Assembly (NCBI GenBank): GCA_016647705.1
Contig: CM028330.1
Coordinates: 31,638,649 to 31,702,648, forward strand
DNA from: Eucommia ulmoides
Taxonomy: Eukaryota > Streptophyta > Magnoliopsida > Garryales > Eucommiaceae
Length of the DNA: 64,000 nt
Direction: 5' to 3'
The translations under genes were made by a program, and so were the position numbers. Shown here piece after piece: positions 19,697-31,906 of the stretch (its first letter is position 1; each line of letters starts with the position of its first letter). The notes beneath the pieces were generated by a model that saw only the letters and a program-made list of their open reading frames with translations, made no database searches and was not told the DNA's origin.

Positions 19697-20424
19697 TAAT
19701 GACTCGTTTAGTTGGATAGAATGAAATGAGGATGGAATAGAATAAAGAAATGAATGGAATGAGAGAATGAATGCAATGGATTTATCAATGAAATCACTAT
19801 TTCATTATCTTGTGTGGTTCGTATGGAATGAAGGAATGAATGAAATAGTAAAATATAGTAAAATTCTCATTATGTCCTTTTGGAATCATTATTCCATTCA
19901 CTTATTTGGTTCAATAAAAGAAGGAATGAAATAGTGAAATATAATAAAATTCCCATAATACCCTTTTAGATTTCAATTTGAATATGTGTATATATGTGTG
20001 TGTATATAATAGATTACTTAAAAAATAATATTTATAAAATATTAGTAATATCCTATATGAAAAATATTCAACATCTATTACTTTTTAACATATACAGCTA
20101 CTATTTTTTAAAAGAAAAATTATTGACAAAAACTATCATTCAAGCTAAACAAACAAATAAATAATACACAACTGCTACTTTTTAACCTTCATAAAAACTT
20201 ATAAAATAAATAAAAGAGATGAACCAGAAAAAAAAAAAGAAAAACCCAACTATTTAAGTTCAAATACTAAACAAATTTATTCAATTGTAACAATTGAGTA
20301 AGTCTATAACATATTGTCTCCAAAATATTTCAACTGTATGAAAACATCTACTTTTACTTAACTAAACAATCAACCAAGAAAAATATATCATAAGTGTCCA
20401 TTTAGAAGTGACCTTACCCATTCT

Positions 20425-21371
20425 TCCTTTTCAATGTCACGAACATAGATGGATTGGTCGTGAAAAGACTACCACATATAATATAACCGACTTTGTGCCT
20501 ATTAAGAACCGTGAAGCTAAAAAGCTTCTCTAGCTCCCTGTTAATCTTCATTTGCTTCTTAATCAAATCAAATCCCGCTGCTTGGCTCAAGAGATGTGTA
20601 GACGCTTTTATTTGTGTAGAAACAACTTGGGATGCCTCTTTCGCCCCATCTATAACCGCATCATAAGAAAATCCAGTCTTTCTCTTCTTCGATTTAGAAA
20701 TACCCTCAGTTGAACCTTTATCGAAACAGAAAGATGTTGAACCTTTTTAATCACCAAATCCATGAGGTCCATATCTTTCAAGCTCCTCCACCACATTTGC
20801 TAGAGCCTCAACATCTCTTCCAATAACTCTATCTTTACCAAAAATAATGCCTAAATCTTCATATAATGGAAATGTCACATCCCTAACATTTTCAATATCT
20901 TTGTGAACCTACAATTTTATAAATTCATATAAATCACTTACACAATTCTATGATAAATTTACCATATAATAGGCATCATACTTTTTAAATAAAATAAGAA
21001 AGGCGATATTAGAATTGTTTATCGCACAATAAGCATCCCAAACTGCCTTTTCTGTTGTGACACACTTTTTAATAGGATTCCAACCAAAACAACTTATATT
21101 TTGCCCAGACAACAAATCATATATAACAACAAACCTACCTTTCAATGTCTTTATCTTTGATTCAATATGTGGCCTTAGACTACAACCAGGTAACTTAGGC
21201 TGAAATTTTGCTTCTATCTTAGTGAATGCACCAGATTTGAAATCATTATTAGCTTGAAAAGATCCACTATTATGTAACTCAAATAAGCACTCAACAAGTT
21301 TATCATCTTCTTCAAGATTCCACTCCTCCTATTTTTACCAGGACCTCAGGCTTGTGGCAAAGACGACATCT
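20425..21371 (-). pseudogene. Harbinger ORF1 (Myb/SANT-like DNA-binding protein) remnant
   Basis: The minus strand begins near an ATG at 21371 (MSSLPQA). After frame changes it gives a Myb_DNA-bind_3-type domain: LVECLFELHNSGSFQANNDF, FTKIEAKFQPKLPGCSLRPH, IESKIKTLKGRFVVIYDLLS and SCFGWNPIKKCVTTEKAVWD. A Lys-rich KSKRKKTGFSYD segment and a Leu-rich tail follow. In PIF/Harbinger elements this protein helps bring the transposase into the nucleus and onto the ends. Multiple frameshifts and stops make it non-functional. Confidence 0.75.
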
Positions 21372-21629
21372 TAATATACATTAAGAAGTTATAGCAAAAT
21401 AAAAATATTTGATATTTAAAACATGAATCATAACAAGAATGCAATACCCAATATTTTTAGAGCAAAAACAAAATAAAAATATTTGATATTTAAAACAGGA
21501 ACCACAACAATTGCAACACCCATTTTTTTTTTTTAGATCCAAGACATAATGAAAATAGTCTAATATTTAAAATATAGAGCTACAACCTCAAACATTTGAA
21601 AATAATTCCTAAACAACTCGTCGACTTTC

Positions 21630-22893
21630 TCTCCACTAATTATACATTTCATTAGCAAGGTTTGTCCGCCAAGTATTCAATTCCTTAGAAGTCTCGATTA
21701 CGTGATTTCATTCACCTTCTGTATGTATTTTCCCTTGTCCTTGAGATTGATTTATTAAATACTCAATCAGATCTGCTACCATAACTTGTCTAATAAAATT
21801 GTGGAGCAAAAAACATGCTATGATTATTCGATTTTGGATCTTGATTGGATAGAAAAGACTTCTAAGTATTTCCCATTGCAGTTTGAGAAAGCCAAAACAT
21901 CACTCAATAACATTCATAGCACTTGCATGTTTCATATTAAAGAACTCTTCCGGGGTGCGTGGTTGGTGTCCTTACCTCCACTCATTAAGATGATAACGTT
22001 GGCTACAATATGGGGTAAAAAACCATTCATAATTTGTGTACCCAGCATCGACAACATAATAGCAACCTATACGGTATAAAATAACAATATTAAGCTAAAT
22101 TTAATAAGTTATATCAAATTAGTTTGCATATATATTGTCTATTAGACTAACTTACCATTCAAAACTCTCAAACCATTCTTCTACTTAAGGCATCTCTAAG
22201 AACTCCATCATCAACAACAGATTCTTCCTATCTCAGTAGAACATATATAAATTACTCATCTTCAGAGTAGACTGCCAATACGTTTTTGGCAAGTTCCCCA
22301 TTATGATTGTGGTATCTAGGTCTATATACTAAAGGTACTCTCACCTTGATGTATGTCCCATCTAAAGCACCGACACAATTCTATGGATAAGTAAAGTGAA
22401 TTTTATTAAATACTATATTTAAAAAAAATACAAATTATTTTAGCTATATTTAAATAAAAAATTATTCCTTGAAATACTTCCATCTCAAATCCGTAGAGTC
22501 TTGAGGTACAGGCTCAGGCATTTTTAGTAATTCTTGTTGCAATCGTATTACCACATGTAGCACATTATACAAATACCTACTAATTGTCTCAGTAGACCTT
22601 TTAAAGTCCCTTTGTATGACATTATTCTTTACGTGATGAGTTAGAATTTCTAGAAACATTTCTATTTGTTCATGCCCTAATAAATGTTTACTCGATCTTA
22701 AACCTATTTCTACAAGTCTACTACATAAAATGGTAAAAGAACGTCGATCCATTCCAAGTAAACTTATATAATTATCATCATTTTCATAGACATGTTCCAT
22801 CAAATTCTTTCTATTATTGTGGAAATTAAAAACATATATTTGTCTTAATAAAGTCATATTTCGTCGTCGTATTCGTATGACATTAATCATCAT
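21630..22893 (-). pseudogene. PIF/Harbinger transposase (DDE_Tnp_4) remnant
   Basis: An intact 143-codon frame (22893-22462) carries the amino-terminal helical region: YISLLGMDRRSFTILCSRL, MFLEILTHHVKNNVIQRDF, RSTETISRYLYNVLHVVIRL and EPVPQDSTDLRWKYFKE. After a gap it continues CVGALDGTYIKVRVPLVYRP (first catalytic Asp), NGELAKNVLAVYSEDE, then VVDDGVLRDAL (second Asp region). From about 22040 it reads RYHLNEWR, GHQPRTPEEFFNMKHASAMN and VIE with the third acidic residue, each separated by stops. Domain order and spacing fit the family well; in-frame stops show it is dead. Confidence 0.85.
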
Positions 22894-23171
22894 AATTTGT
22901 AGGATCTAATGAGCAATATGCATTGTGTATAACCAATGCATGTATATAGCTACCAAATTTCTGTTGGCCATTACTACATATCAAAGTTAACAAAACAAAT
23001 AAAACAAGGGCATAAGTTATAAACACAAATTAGTTCAACACAATAATAACAATAAATTAAACAAAATGTTCATCTTCAGAAACATAAACCAGTTACTACC
23101 AAATTATTAACTACATACTGCATGAAGGAATGTGTTTGACAAGACATCATCAAGAAAGTTAATTAAGTTTT

Positions 23172-23280
23172 TCAAGCCCTTATATGTGTATACACACACA
23201 TACACATATAGAGAGGAGGGGAGGAAAGAAAGAGGGGGGGGGGGGGGGGGAGATATATATATATACCCGCAAGAGAATTT
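23172..23280. repeat. simple-sequence block with a run of 17 G
   Basis: Consecutive TG/CA, GAGG, G17 (23234-23250) and TA repeats. The G run could form a quadruplex. It lies between the Harbinger transposase and the solo LTR. Confidence 0.8.
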
Positions 23281-23645
23281 TGAAGAAGACAAACCATGCA
23301 AGGGATCTCTAGAACAAGAGATGAATAATCACGGAATAATGACCAAAACCAGAAGAAAAAACAGGCAAAAAAGAAGGAAATAATAAACAACAAACTTTAG
23401 AGCGCCTTAAAGGTTTTACTCATTGATATCAACTAAGTTGGTAGAAGTCTTTTGGCAATGTGATTATCCCATACTTCTCAAATTCAAATCATAGAGAGGA
23501 GAGTAGTAAGTAAAAGTAACAAACCACTCAAACTTGAGACACCTGTCGCTCCCAAATGAAGGCATGCTGGTACCTTCATTGGTCAATTAGTTGTACTCAG
23601 GAAAATATGGAAAACTATCTCTAATCTTATTCTCCAATCATGCAA

Positions 23646-23650
23646 GTAAC
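23646..23650. repeat. 5-bp target duplication (GTAAC), left copy of the solo LTR
   Basis: GTAAC directly precedes the LTR end at 23651 and is repeated exactly at 35557-35561. Confidence 0.75.
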
Positions 23651-24906
23651 TGACGCACCCCGGATTTTTTGAAAGTAGAGGAAATAGAGAACAGGAAGAA
23701 GAAAAAAACAAAGTTTTATTCATCCCTATTGAAATCCTACAAATCTATTTATTTTCCAAAATGAGTTTTTAGGGACATTTCTAGGCGCCAGTTTTGAAAA
23801 CGTTCTTTGGACCGAGACTTATGCTAGAAAATGAGTCACCACATAACATGGAGTTAAATGGTGGACAAGGTCATCGAGATTTTTGAAAATCATTTTTTGT
23901 TTGAAAATGACCCAAGTTTTGACTCGTAAAACATTTGGTCTTTTACCAGAAGTTTGTTTAAAGTTCCGGGCTCGGTTATACTCAGAGAATGTATTAGAAA
24001 TCCCAAGACACCCGTCCGAAGATGGTACCTCAGTCTAAATAGATGTTCACATTTGAACAAAGCCCAAGTAATTTTCTTTAGTTTTGTTTAACACAATAAT
24101 TCTTTTTTTTTTTTTTTAATCTTTTTTATGTATTTTTTATGTAAGGAAAGTAAGTAAAAGTTAAACATCTATCCAGTAGCAATAGATAAAACATATGGAA
24201 TGATTTTTATTTTTTTTTGTATTTTTTACGACCGAAGTAAAGGTTTCTTATGTATCCCGTTTTCACAGGGAATCAAGTTGAAACGTAGTTCACCTGTTCA
24301 AGATGAACTAATTTTTATTTTTTGAGCAGGTGACCAAACCCGTACGTAGGTTGCCTATGTATATCAGGTCAGCATGAAGTTCATCTCGAAATGATTTTTT
24401 TTTTTTTTTATATGATAAGGATATGAATCATACCCATGATATGTGGATATTCACTTTTGATTTTGTTAAGAACACTCCAACCGAACTCACTTACTTAGGC
24501 AAGTCTAGTGTTTAGGTTTAGGTTATTAGTTCAAAAAGAAAAAAAAAATATTGTATATGTGCCAGTCCTATTTGTAACTAAGAAAAACGGAAATATTTTT
24601 GAAGAAGATGCACACTCCCCGAAGGAATAGAGGTCATCCCTTTGTTCCAAATTTTTAGCCGTAAGGGTCTCGACAGAGTATTATATATATGTGGTGCTAG
24701 TCCACGAGCCTGATGACTTAGTGCTAGGCTATGATCTAGACTATTGTAGAAATGTAAAGTCACTTGTTAGTAGTAAGTAATTAAAGGTTTGTTTTGAGTT
24801 TTTTTGGAGTTCGGTTTCATGTGTTCTTGAGAGAATCAAAGGTGCTATGCACAACTTATGGTGTTATTGATGTTCTTGTCATGTTCTTCACATGTTCTTA
24901 ACATGC

Positions 24907-26991
24907 TCCTGGTTCGGTAAGTTACTCTTACCTATATTCAGTTCTCCGAGCTCCACAGATATTTTTAATCCATTAAAACCCTGATTTCTTTACTAGGTAG
25001 GAATCAAACCTTTACAATCTTGATTTTTTTTTTCACAGGCTCGGAATCAACATTTACAATTATCCTTTTTTCAAGCTGAAGAAGAACTTTATCTTTTTAC
25101 TAGGCTCAAGACTAACCTAATTCTATTACCAGAAGAATCAAAACCTAATCTTTTTAACAGACTAAAGATCAAACCTACCATTCCCTCACACTTTTACACT
25201 TATCATTTTCTCAGGTTTAGGAAAAACTTTTACAATCACTCAATTCTATTACAGGGAGAGTCAAAACCTAATTCTTTTCAAGGAAAAAGAATAACCTAAT
25301 ATTTTTGCAGGACAAAGATCAAACCCTAATTGTTTTTCATAGGAAAAATATTCAAAATCTAGTTACCCTGACTAGACACCGTCCCAAACGTGTCTAATCT
25401 ACTCAAACTCACAAATACTAAAAATGTAAATTTTTTCCCCCAAGGAGCTTATACCACCTCATACGAATATGCTCGATAATGTCCCGAATAATTACTATGT
25501 GATAGAAACAATGTGAGACAAATAAAATATGATTAATAAATAATGTGGGTAGTACAATTTAAGTACATAATCAAACAATCGAACATAAATCATTTAAAAT
25601 AGATTTTCTAACTTTTAAGTTTAAAATGATTTCTTAACAATCTTATAGCAAGCAATCAAGATGAAAACAACTTCAAAGTAAATAACATAGCTTGGAAAGA
25701 TCTCACTGGGAAACACAAAAGATAATGATAGTATATCAATATAACACAAATCGATGTTGCCAAACCTCAAGCGCTTTAAATCAAGAATGTAGAATAAATC
25801 TCTCATAGAAATCTCACTGTAAATATAACTCTCAGAAATGTTTAAACTAATTGTTCTTGATGTCTATTAACTCATTCCCTTAGGCCTCTTTAAGTAGGCC
25901 TAAAACTAACCCTTCAACGGCTAGTGTTCAAATGTAGTGTCAATAAATGACACACTTAGTTCCCATATAACATTACCTTTCATTTCAGGTGTATTCCACA
26001 TTAAAAAATCTTTCAATTATCTCATATAAGTCCATAAAACAATTCTCAATTTAAAACCATACAAATAGAAAGTATTAATCCATTTAAATTAAGAGAATTC
26101 ATAAGTATGTGGATCAAATCAATAGGGATAATAGAATAGGTAGACCATATCTTAATTAGGTTCAAATCCCCCAAATGTTTCCCTTAGAATCCTAAAAAAA
26201 GGGATAGATTTTAACCAAGAGACCAAGTTATACGAAACCTCAACCGACTCAGTCGGTTGACCGACCGATCTTGCACTATATTTCAACCGTTGGCTTTAGG
26301 CTACTCGGTTGACCAACTCCCTCCAATCGGTTGACTGATTGGATTATAGTGATCGAATTTTACTCTAAGTTTCTTTCTGACTCAAATGGTTGACTTACCC
26401 ATTTTATTTGGTTGACCAATTGGATCAGTGTACTCACTTCCTTCGTCAATTCAGCCACTGTTTCAAATGGTTGACTGACCTCTTTAATTCAGTTAACCGA
26501 CTAGATTAGTAGCACCTCATTTCAGCTCCAAAACTCACTGTTTGATTCGGTTGACTGATTGATTTTCTCGGTTGACCAAATTGACTAGAATACTTCACTT
26601 CTTATACTTTAAAACATGTTTTTTATTTAGGTTAATTATCAAATTCATTTCATATAGGAGCAGATTCAATATCCTTAAATTAGTATCTTAAATTCTATTA
26701 TTTCATATTAAGACACACATAAAAATAACTCATTTAAAATGTCGTGTGTGATCCTAATTTGAGTTGCATTAAGAGTATATAAGTAGAGAGTTATTTTCAC
26801 CTATTTTTCTTTAAGGTCTTCAAAACTATTCATATCTTCATTGCATCCATCTTGCACCCTTTATGTTTTTTTCATAAGGTCTTCTTCTTAATCACATGCA
26901 TAGAACTTATAAATATGAAACACTTGATAAAATCATTAATTTTACCAAAAACATCAATAATTAATTATTCATCAAAACCTTGGATTCAACA
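24907..26991 (-). repeat. 3' LTR of copia element 1 (truncated)
   Basis: It aligns with 32100-34164 throughout, for example 'ttactcttacctatat(t/c)cagt', the repeated 'aggctcagaatcaa' region and the GGTTGACC cluster at 26229-26590. It ends ...GGATTCAACA beside the purine tract. Confidence 0.8.
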
Positions 26992-27007
26992 ATCTCCCCC
27001 TTTTTGA
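26992..27007 (-). promoter_or_regulatory. polypurine tract of copia element 1
   Basis: The minus strand reads TCAAAAAGGGGGAGAT directly before the 3' LTR start (TGTTGAATCC), the plus-strand primer position in LTR elements. Confidence 0.75.
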
Positions 27008-27299
27008 TAATGATAATTAACTTTGATATTTTCTTTAATAAAGAATGTAACCACGCTCCCCCTAAATATGATGAAGGGTATTTAAACTCATTTAAGCATA
27101 GGTATGAAAACATACGTAAACAATGATAAAGATATTCAATGTAAGCCCAATTAAACAATAATGATATTCAATAGTAAGCCCTATAATAATTTATCCCTTT
27201 AATTAATGCAATACTTAGGCGAACAAATCCCTAAACATCAACTAACTCATTAAACATCAACTTTTTCCCCTTTATCATCTCAAAAGGTGGGGATGAAGA

Positions 27300-27470
27300 C
27301 CCAAAAATATTACTCTATGCATACATCGTTATGCCTAGTCATACCTAAATCTCGAATAATTTTCATGAATTGATCTTCCGCTAGAGGTTTAGTGAAAATA
27401 TTAACAAGCTAATCAGAGGTATCAAAATATTCAATATCCCTTTTTTCAATTTAAGCATAACATATTATTG
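27300..27470 (-). pseudogene. RNase H carboxy-terminal remnant of copia element 1
   Basis: The minus strand reads EKRDIEYFDTSD, a stop, then LVNIFTKPLAEDQFMKIIRD and LGM. This is the conserved end of copia polyproteins (IFTKPL motif). Confidence 0.7.
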
Positions 27471-27635
27471 CCCCACTTATAAAAACTTCTTCCCCTATAT
27501 AATTGTAAACATTAATTCATGTTTAGGAGAACAAAACAATATCATATAACTTTTCCTACTTAATATCATATTCTCTTCCTCTTTGTTAAATAAAAAATTG
27601 GAGATCATGAAGATAATAACTTTTACGATTAATCT

Positions 27636-29745
27636 TCTTGATCCTAAGATTTTGATGAACAATTAAGTATTGATGTTTTGGTGGAACTAATGTTTGATCA
27701 AGTGTTTCAGTGATTTAAAGTTCTAATAATGAAGATGTCAAATTGAATGGATGCTAAATGAAGATATCAAGATGATGAAGAAGTATTAAGAGTTTGAAGA
27801 AATTAGAGAAAATAACTCAAGTAAATATTAACTCTTAATATCCTATTTAGGAATACACACATGGCACAAAATGAATCTTATCTTTTATGTGTATTTTTGT
27901 TAAGTATATTTATTTGCTCCTATGTGAATTAAAAAGAAATCATTTTGAATGACTAAAATGGAATATAAGAGTATTAGTGGAGCTTAATTATATATAAAAA
28001 TGGATAAAGGGGCGAAATCGTAAAAGAAAGTAATTTAAAAACGAGATCAGAGAAGTGATTCAGAAGGAGGTAGTCGATTGAGGAGTCGACCGGAGAAAGA
28101 AGATGAAACATCCTGAATTGAAGAGTCAATCGATTGATCTACTTGTGAAAACATCTGAACTCTTTGAATCTGTGAGTCGACCGAGCGGTCGACCGGTGGA
28201 AGCGTGACAAACTCTCTGAATCTGTGAGTCAACTGGGCGGTCGACCTATGCTCACTGCGGTGATGGTTTGGCTACAAGCTGAGTTGGGCAGTCAACCGAA
28301 TGTACTGTATTAGGATATTGTTTGATTCGATTTTAAATCCAAAAGTAGTCGTTTTTGGTTAGGATTTGAGAGAGATTTAGGGGATATTCTTAATATTTAA
28401 GATATGGTTCATATACTAATTAACTCCTTTTAATATGGTTCATTAAATATTAATATTTCTCAATTTGGTAATTAAAATGGATTCTACACTTATTTATTTT
28501 GATTGAGAAATACTTTGGGGATTTAATTGAGAGTTTAAAAAGTTATTATTAAGTGAAATTGAACCTAAATGAAGTCCTTATGTTATAAGGGGTCTATAAG
28601 TATTTTATTGTCATGACACTTGTAAAATACCCGTTAGGAGGCTGATTACATGTGCCTTTATATAGACTTGCGAATTTTCTAAGAAAAACTAATCATTTTA
28701 AGAGAGAAAATCAGTTTATATCATTTTGAGAGAGCTTTTATAAGAGTTACCATTCTACGATACTGTGAGCTATTCTAAGAGTGATTCTGATAATCAACTG
28801 CGATATATTCTTGCTGATATCGGATTTGAAGCTATACTGTTCTAATCATTATTTTTGTGGATTTCGGGTAAGTTCTTTCCATATTATTTATTGTCTATTA
28901 TTTTATTTTGGAAATTGATCTTAGAAATTGTTTTTGATTTTTAAAGAAAATATTCTTTCAATCAATTTCTTGAATCTTATTACGTGCTCCAATTTGCTAC
29001 CTATATTCTTGTTAAAATCATATTTTTGTATCTCACGTATTTCTATCACTAGTTGGGATATTAATTGAGTTTTTATTTGTCTGGGGTGGTAGAAGCTCCG
29101 AGTGAGATTTACTTATCAATTTTTGTATTGGTGAGTTGTGACAGATTAAATATCATTGGGGATATTTAATCAAGGGTAACAGAGTTTTAGTCTCTTCCTG
29201 TAAAGAGATTGAGGTAGTGATTCTTCCTGGATAAGAATTTTTTTTTTGAGTGATTTTATAACGGTTCAATCCTTATCGGGTAAAATGATATTTTGAGTGT
29301 TTTGGTTAGGTTTTGATTCTTGAGCCTAAGTGTTAAAAAGAATTAGGTTATTCTTTAGCCTGTAAAAAGTAGAGGTTCTTCCTTAATTTGAGAAAAGAAA
29401 ATTGTAAAAGTTGATTATGAGCCTGTAAAAGAATCAGTGTGCGAGTTTGGTTCCTACCTTTAAAGGAATATTGGTTTTAGTGAGTACAACCTTCATGGAG
29501 GTCGGGGGACTGGATTAGCCAAGATTAACTTGGTGAACCAATATAAATCTCTGGTGTGCTGTTTTCTTAATTTGTTTATTTTTATTGTTTGGGTGTGCCC
29601 TTAAATTTATTTTAATTCCACTGTAATATAAAGATAATAATTAATTTAGGTATAAAATTAATTATTTGATTTATTCAAGTATATTCTGATAACATTTTTT
29701 AATTACCCAATTCACCCCCCTCTTGAGTATTCTACTGGACCAACA
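27636..29745 (+). mobile_element. solo LTR of the long-LTR copia family
   Basis: A 2110-bp copy in the opposite orientation to the element it sits in. It starts TCTTGATCCTAAGATTTTGA (from TGTTGATCC) and ends CTGGACCAACA. Flanks are AATCT (27631-27635) and TATCT (29746-29750), a 5-bp duplication with one mismatch. It contains GGTCGACC/GGTTGACC motifs at about 28075-28300. No internal region is present. Confidence 0.7.
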
Positions 29746-29995
29746 TATCTAATCATCTTGAGATAATTTTTAGAGATCATCAAATCATTTCAACAATCTA
29801 GCATAAAACTGTCAACATAAATCTAATGCACGCTTTAAACATGGATAAGTGCATATTTATCTCATAAAATTTCAACTCTCTTTTAGAATACTAATCATTT
29901 AAAAATTATCATGCATTTTAACAAATTAACTTAATTCAACAATGAACAAGTCATGGATTGATATAACATGTTTCACATATTTTTAAAAATAACTT

Positions 29996-30253
29996 TTAGT
30001 GATTCTCATATAGCATAACATAAGAAAATATTATATAAATATGTAAAATTATCTGATTATCATGCAATAATTCTAAGACAACAAAAGAATATGCAAAACG
30101 GCACAGCTTATTGAAACTTATTTTCTTACTCATGGCATAGTCTTTAGAAATCACATGACTTTCGTCTTTAGGTATCAAAGACGTAAATTTTACTTTATCC
30201 CCTGTCACGTGTTGAGAACAGCCACTTCCTAGGAACAATTTGTTCGTATTCAT
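29996..30253 (-). pseudogene. copia protease remnant of element 1
   Basis: The minus strand reads NTNKLFLGSGCSQHVTGDKV and KFTSLIPKDESHV, the aspartic-protease region of copia polyproteins (usual form YLDSGCSRHMTG). The catalytic Asp position reads Gly (LGSG for LDSG). Reading then degenerates. Confidence 0.75.
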
Positions 30254-30719
30254 AGATGCTTATTAGATAAATCTGCAAAGAGCACCTCAAAAAGTTCCTA
30301 AGTGGTACCCAATTTAAGTGGGTCCGATCTTGTTAGTCGGGACAATTTTAATTTCTTTAGGAACCCAAACTTGTATACATTTAGATACTTTAGGAAAATA
30401 TTTGTTAATGTTATGCCCCACAGTGTTGCATTTAAAAAATCTAACAAGATTCCTGGTTTAAAAAAATTAATGAAAACTCTTTTGTTTAAGATTTTTCTGA
30501 AAACCAACTCTAACTTTATCAAAAATCCCTATTGAACTCCCCAAAAGCATTTTCAAATTATTTTTACCACCCGTGAATTTGAGAACAATCAAATGTAAAT
30601 CTGAAACATTGGATTTTAATCCAATGTTTTCATATTCAAATTTCATCACTTGCTTGTTAAGTGTGTTAATTATACTTTGTAGAGCATTAATTTGAAAGCA
30701 CTAGTTTTTATAATCATGC

Positions 30720-31450
30720 GTTAGTTCTTGATAAACATCACATAAATCATCAAAATTTAACTGACAAGAACTAGAATATTTCGTTACCGCATCTCCAGTA
30801 AACATTAAAGCAAGCATATATGAATTATCACTACTTGATTTTTCTGAGCTACTCAACTCCGAGTTATCCTAGGTGGATTTCATTGATTTCTTCTTACTCT
30901 TCTTCACTTTTTTCTCTTCCTTCTTTTTTTCTCTTTTTAATTTCTCTGGCTCAGGACATTCAGAATGAAAATAACCGATTTTATGACAATTGAAGCACTC
31001 AACATTTTTCATGTGAAGTTTTTCTTTCTAAGGAATGTTCGTCGGGTCATTTTTCTGAAATTTTGTGTGAGAAGCGCCAAATCATTTTCTTGCTCACTGT
31101 CAAGACTGATGTTATCACAATCGTCTCATTCCTCGGTCTTTTGAACCTTCAATGCCAGGGACTTATTTTTACTATTTCCCATTTCATCGTTATATCCTCG
31201 AATAGTCATCTTATGGGTCATTAGGTTGCCAATAAGTTCATCAATGTTATACACTGTGAGATCCTTAACTTCCTCAATTGCACTCACTTTTGGCTCCCAA
31301 ACTTTTGTCAATGATCTCAGAATTTTTCATACTTTATCCTCCATAGAATAAGGCCTTCCGAGTTGACTAAGATTATTGCAAATATTATTGAATCTCGTAT
31401 ATGTTTCCATAATTGAATCTGCATCACCTATTCTGAAAAGTCGCGAATTT
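30720..31450 (-). pseudogene. copia gag remnant of element 1
   Basis: The minus strand carries METYTRFNNICNNLSQLGRP, a stop at KV*K, then ILRSLTKVWEPKVSAIEE and DLTVYNIDELIGNLMTHKM (UBN2-type gag core). A CCHC knuckle CFNCHKIGYFHSEC follows at about 31000-30955, then a Lys/Glu-rich stretch. The knuckle residues are intact. Stops interrupt the frame. Confidence 0.8.
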
Positions 31451-31892
31451 ACTAACTAAGGCATTGATCTTGGACTATTTCACTTGATTTATCCCTTCGT
31501 GTGTGATTTGCAATGTATTCTAGTATATTGATTTATCCATTCGTATCCGATCCACAACCTGAAACCCTAGTATATTCATTTGCATCTAAAGAACAAAACA
31601 AAATATTAATAGCTTGAGAATTAATAGAAAGTTTCTGTTTATCAGAGGTTGTCAGCTACTCTTTCTTCTTAGTAACTCCATTCTCCTTAGGAATGTATAG
31701 ACTATCCTTAATGTCTAGCCACATCCTAATTGGTGGATTAAAGAAAAACAATCATTTTGTTCTTCTAGAATAAATAGTTATCACCTGCAAACAAAGGTAG
31801 ACGGCGCATAAACTGCCCCTCACCTAGAGTGCCTATGGGGTGGGCCATGTGATCTTTCTTAGTTAGAATTTTAAGCCAATCGAGCTAAACTA

Positions 31893-31904
31893 GCTCTGGT
31901 ACCA
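31893..31904 (-). promoter_or_regulatory. primer-binding site of copia element 1
   Basis: The minus strand reads TGGTACCAGAGC, one base from the TGGTATCAGAGC complement of initiator-Met tRNA, two bases after the 5' LTR. Confidence 0.8.
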
Positions 31905-31906
31905 AT

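Noticed and set aside
22462-22893. 143-codon frame as an independent host gene
   Set aside because: It is the amino-terminal part of the Harbinger transposase, followed by the decayed catalytic domain.
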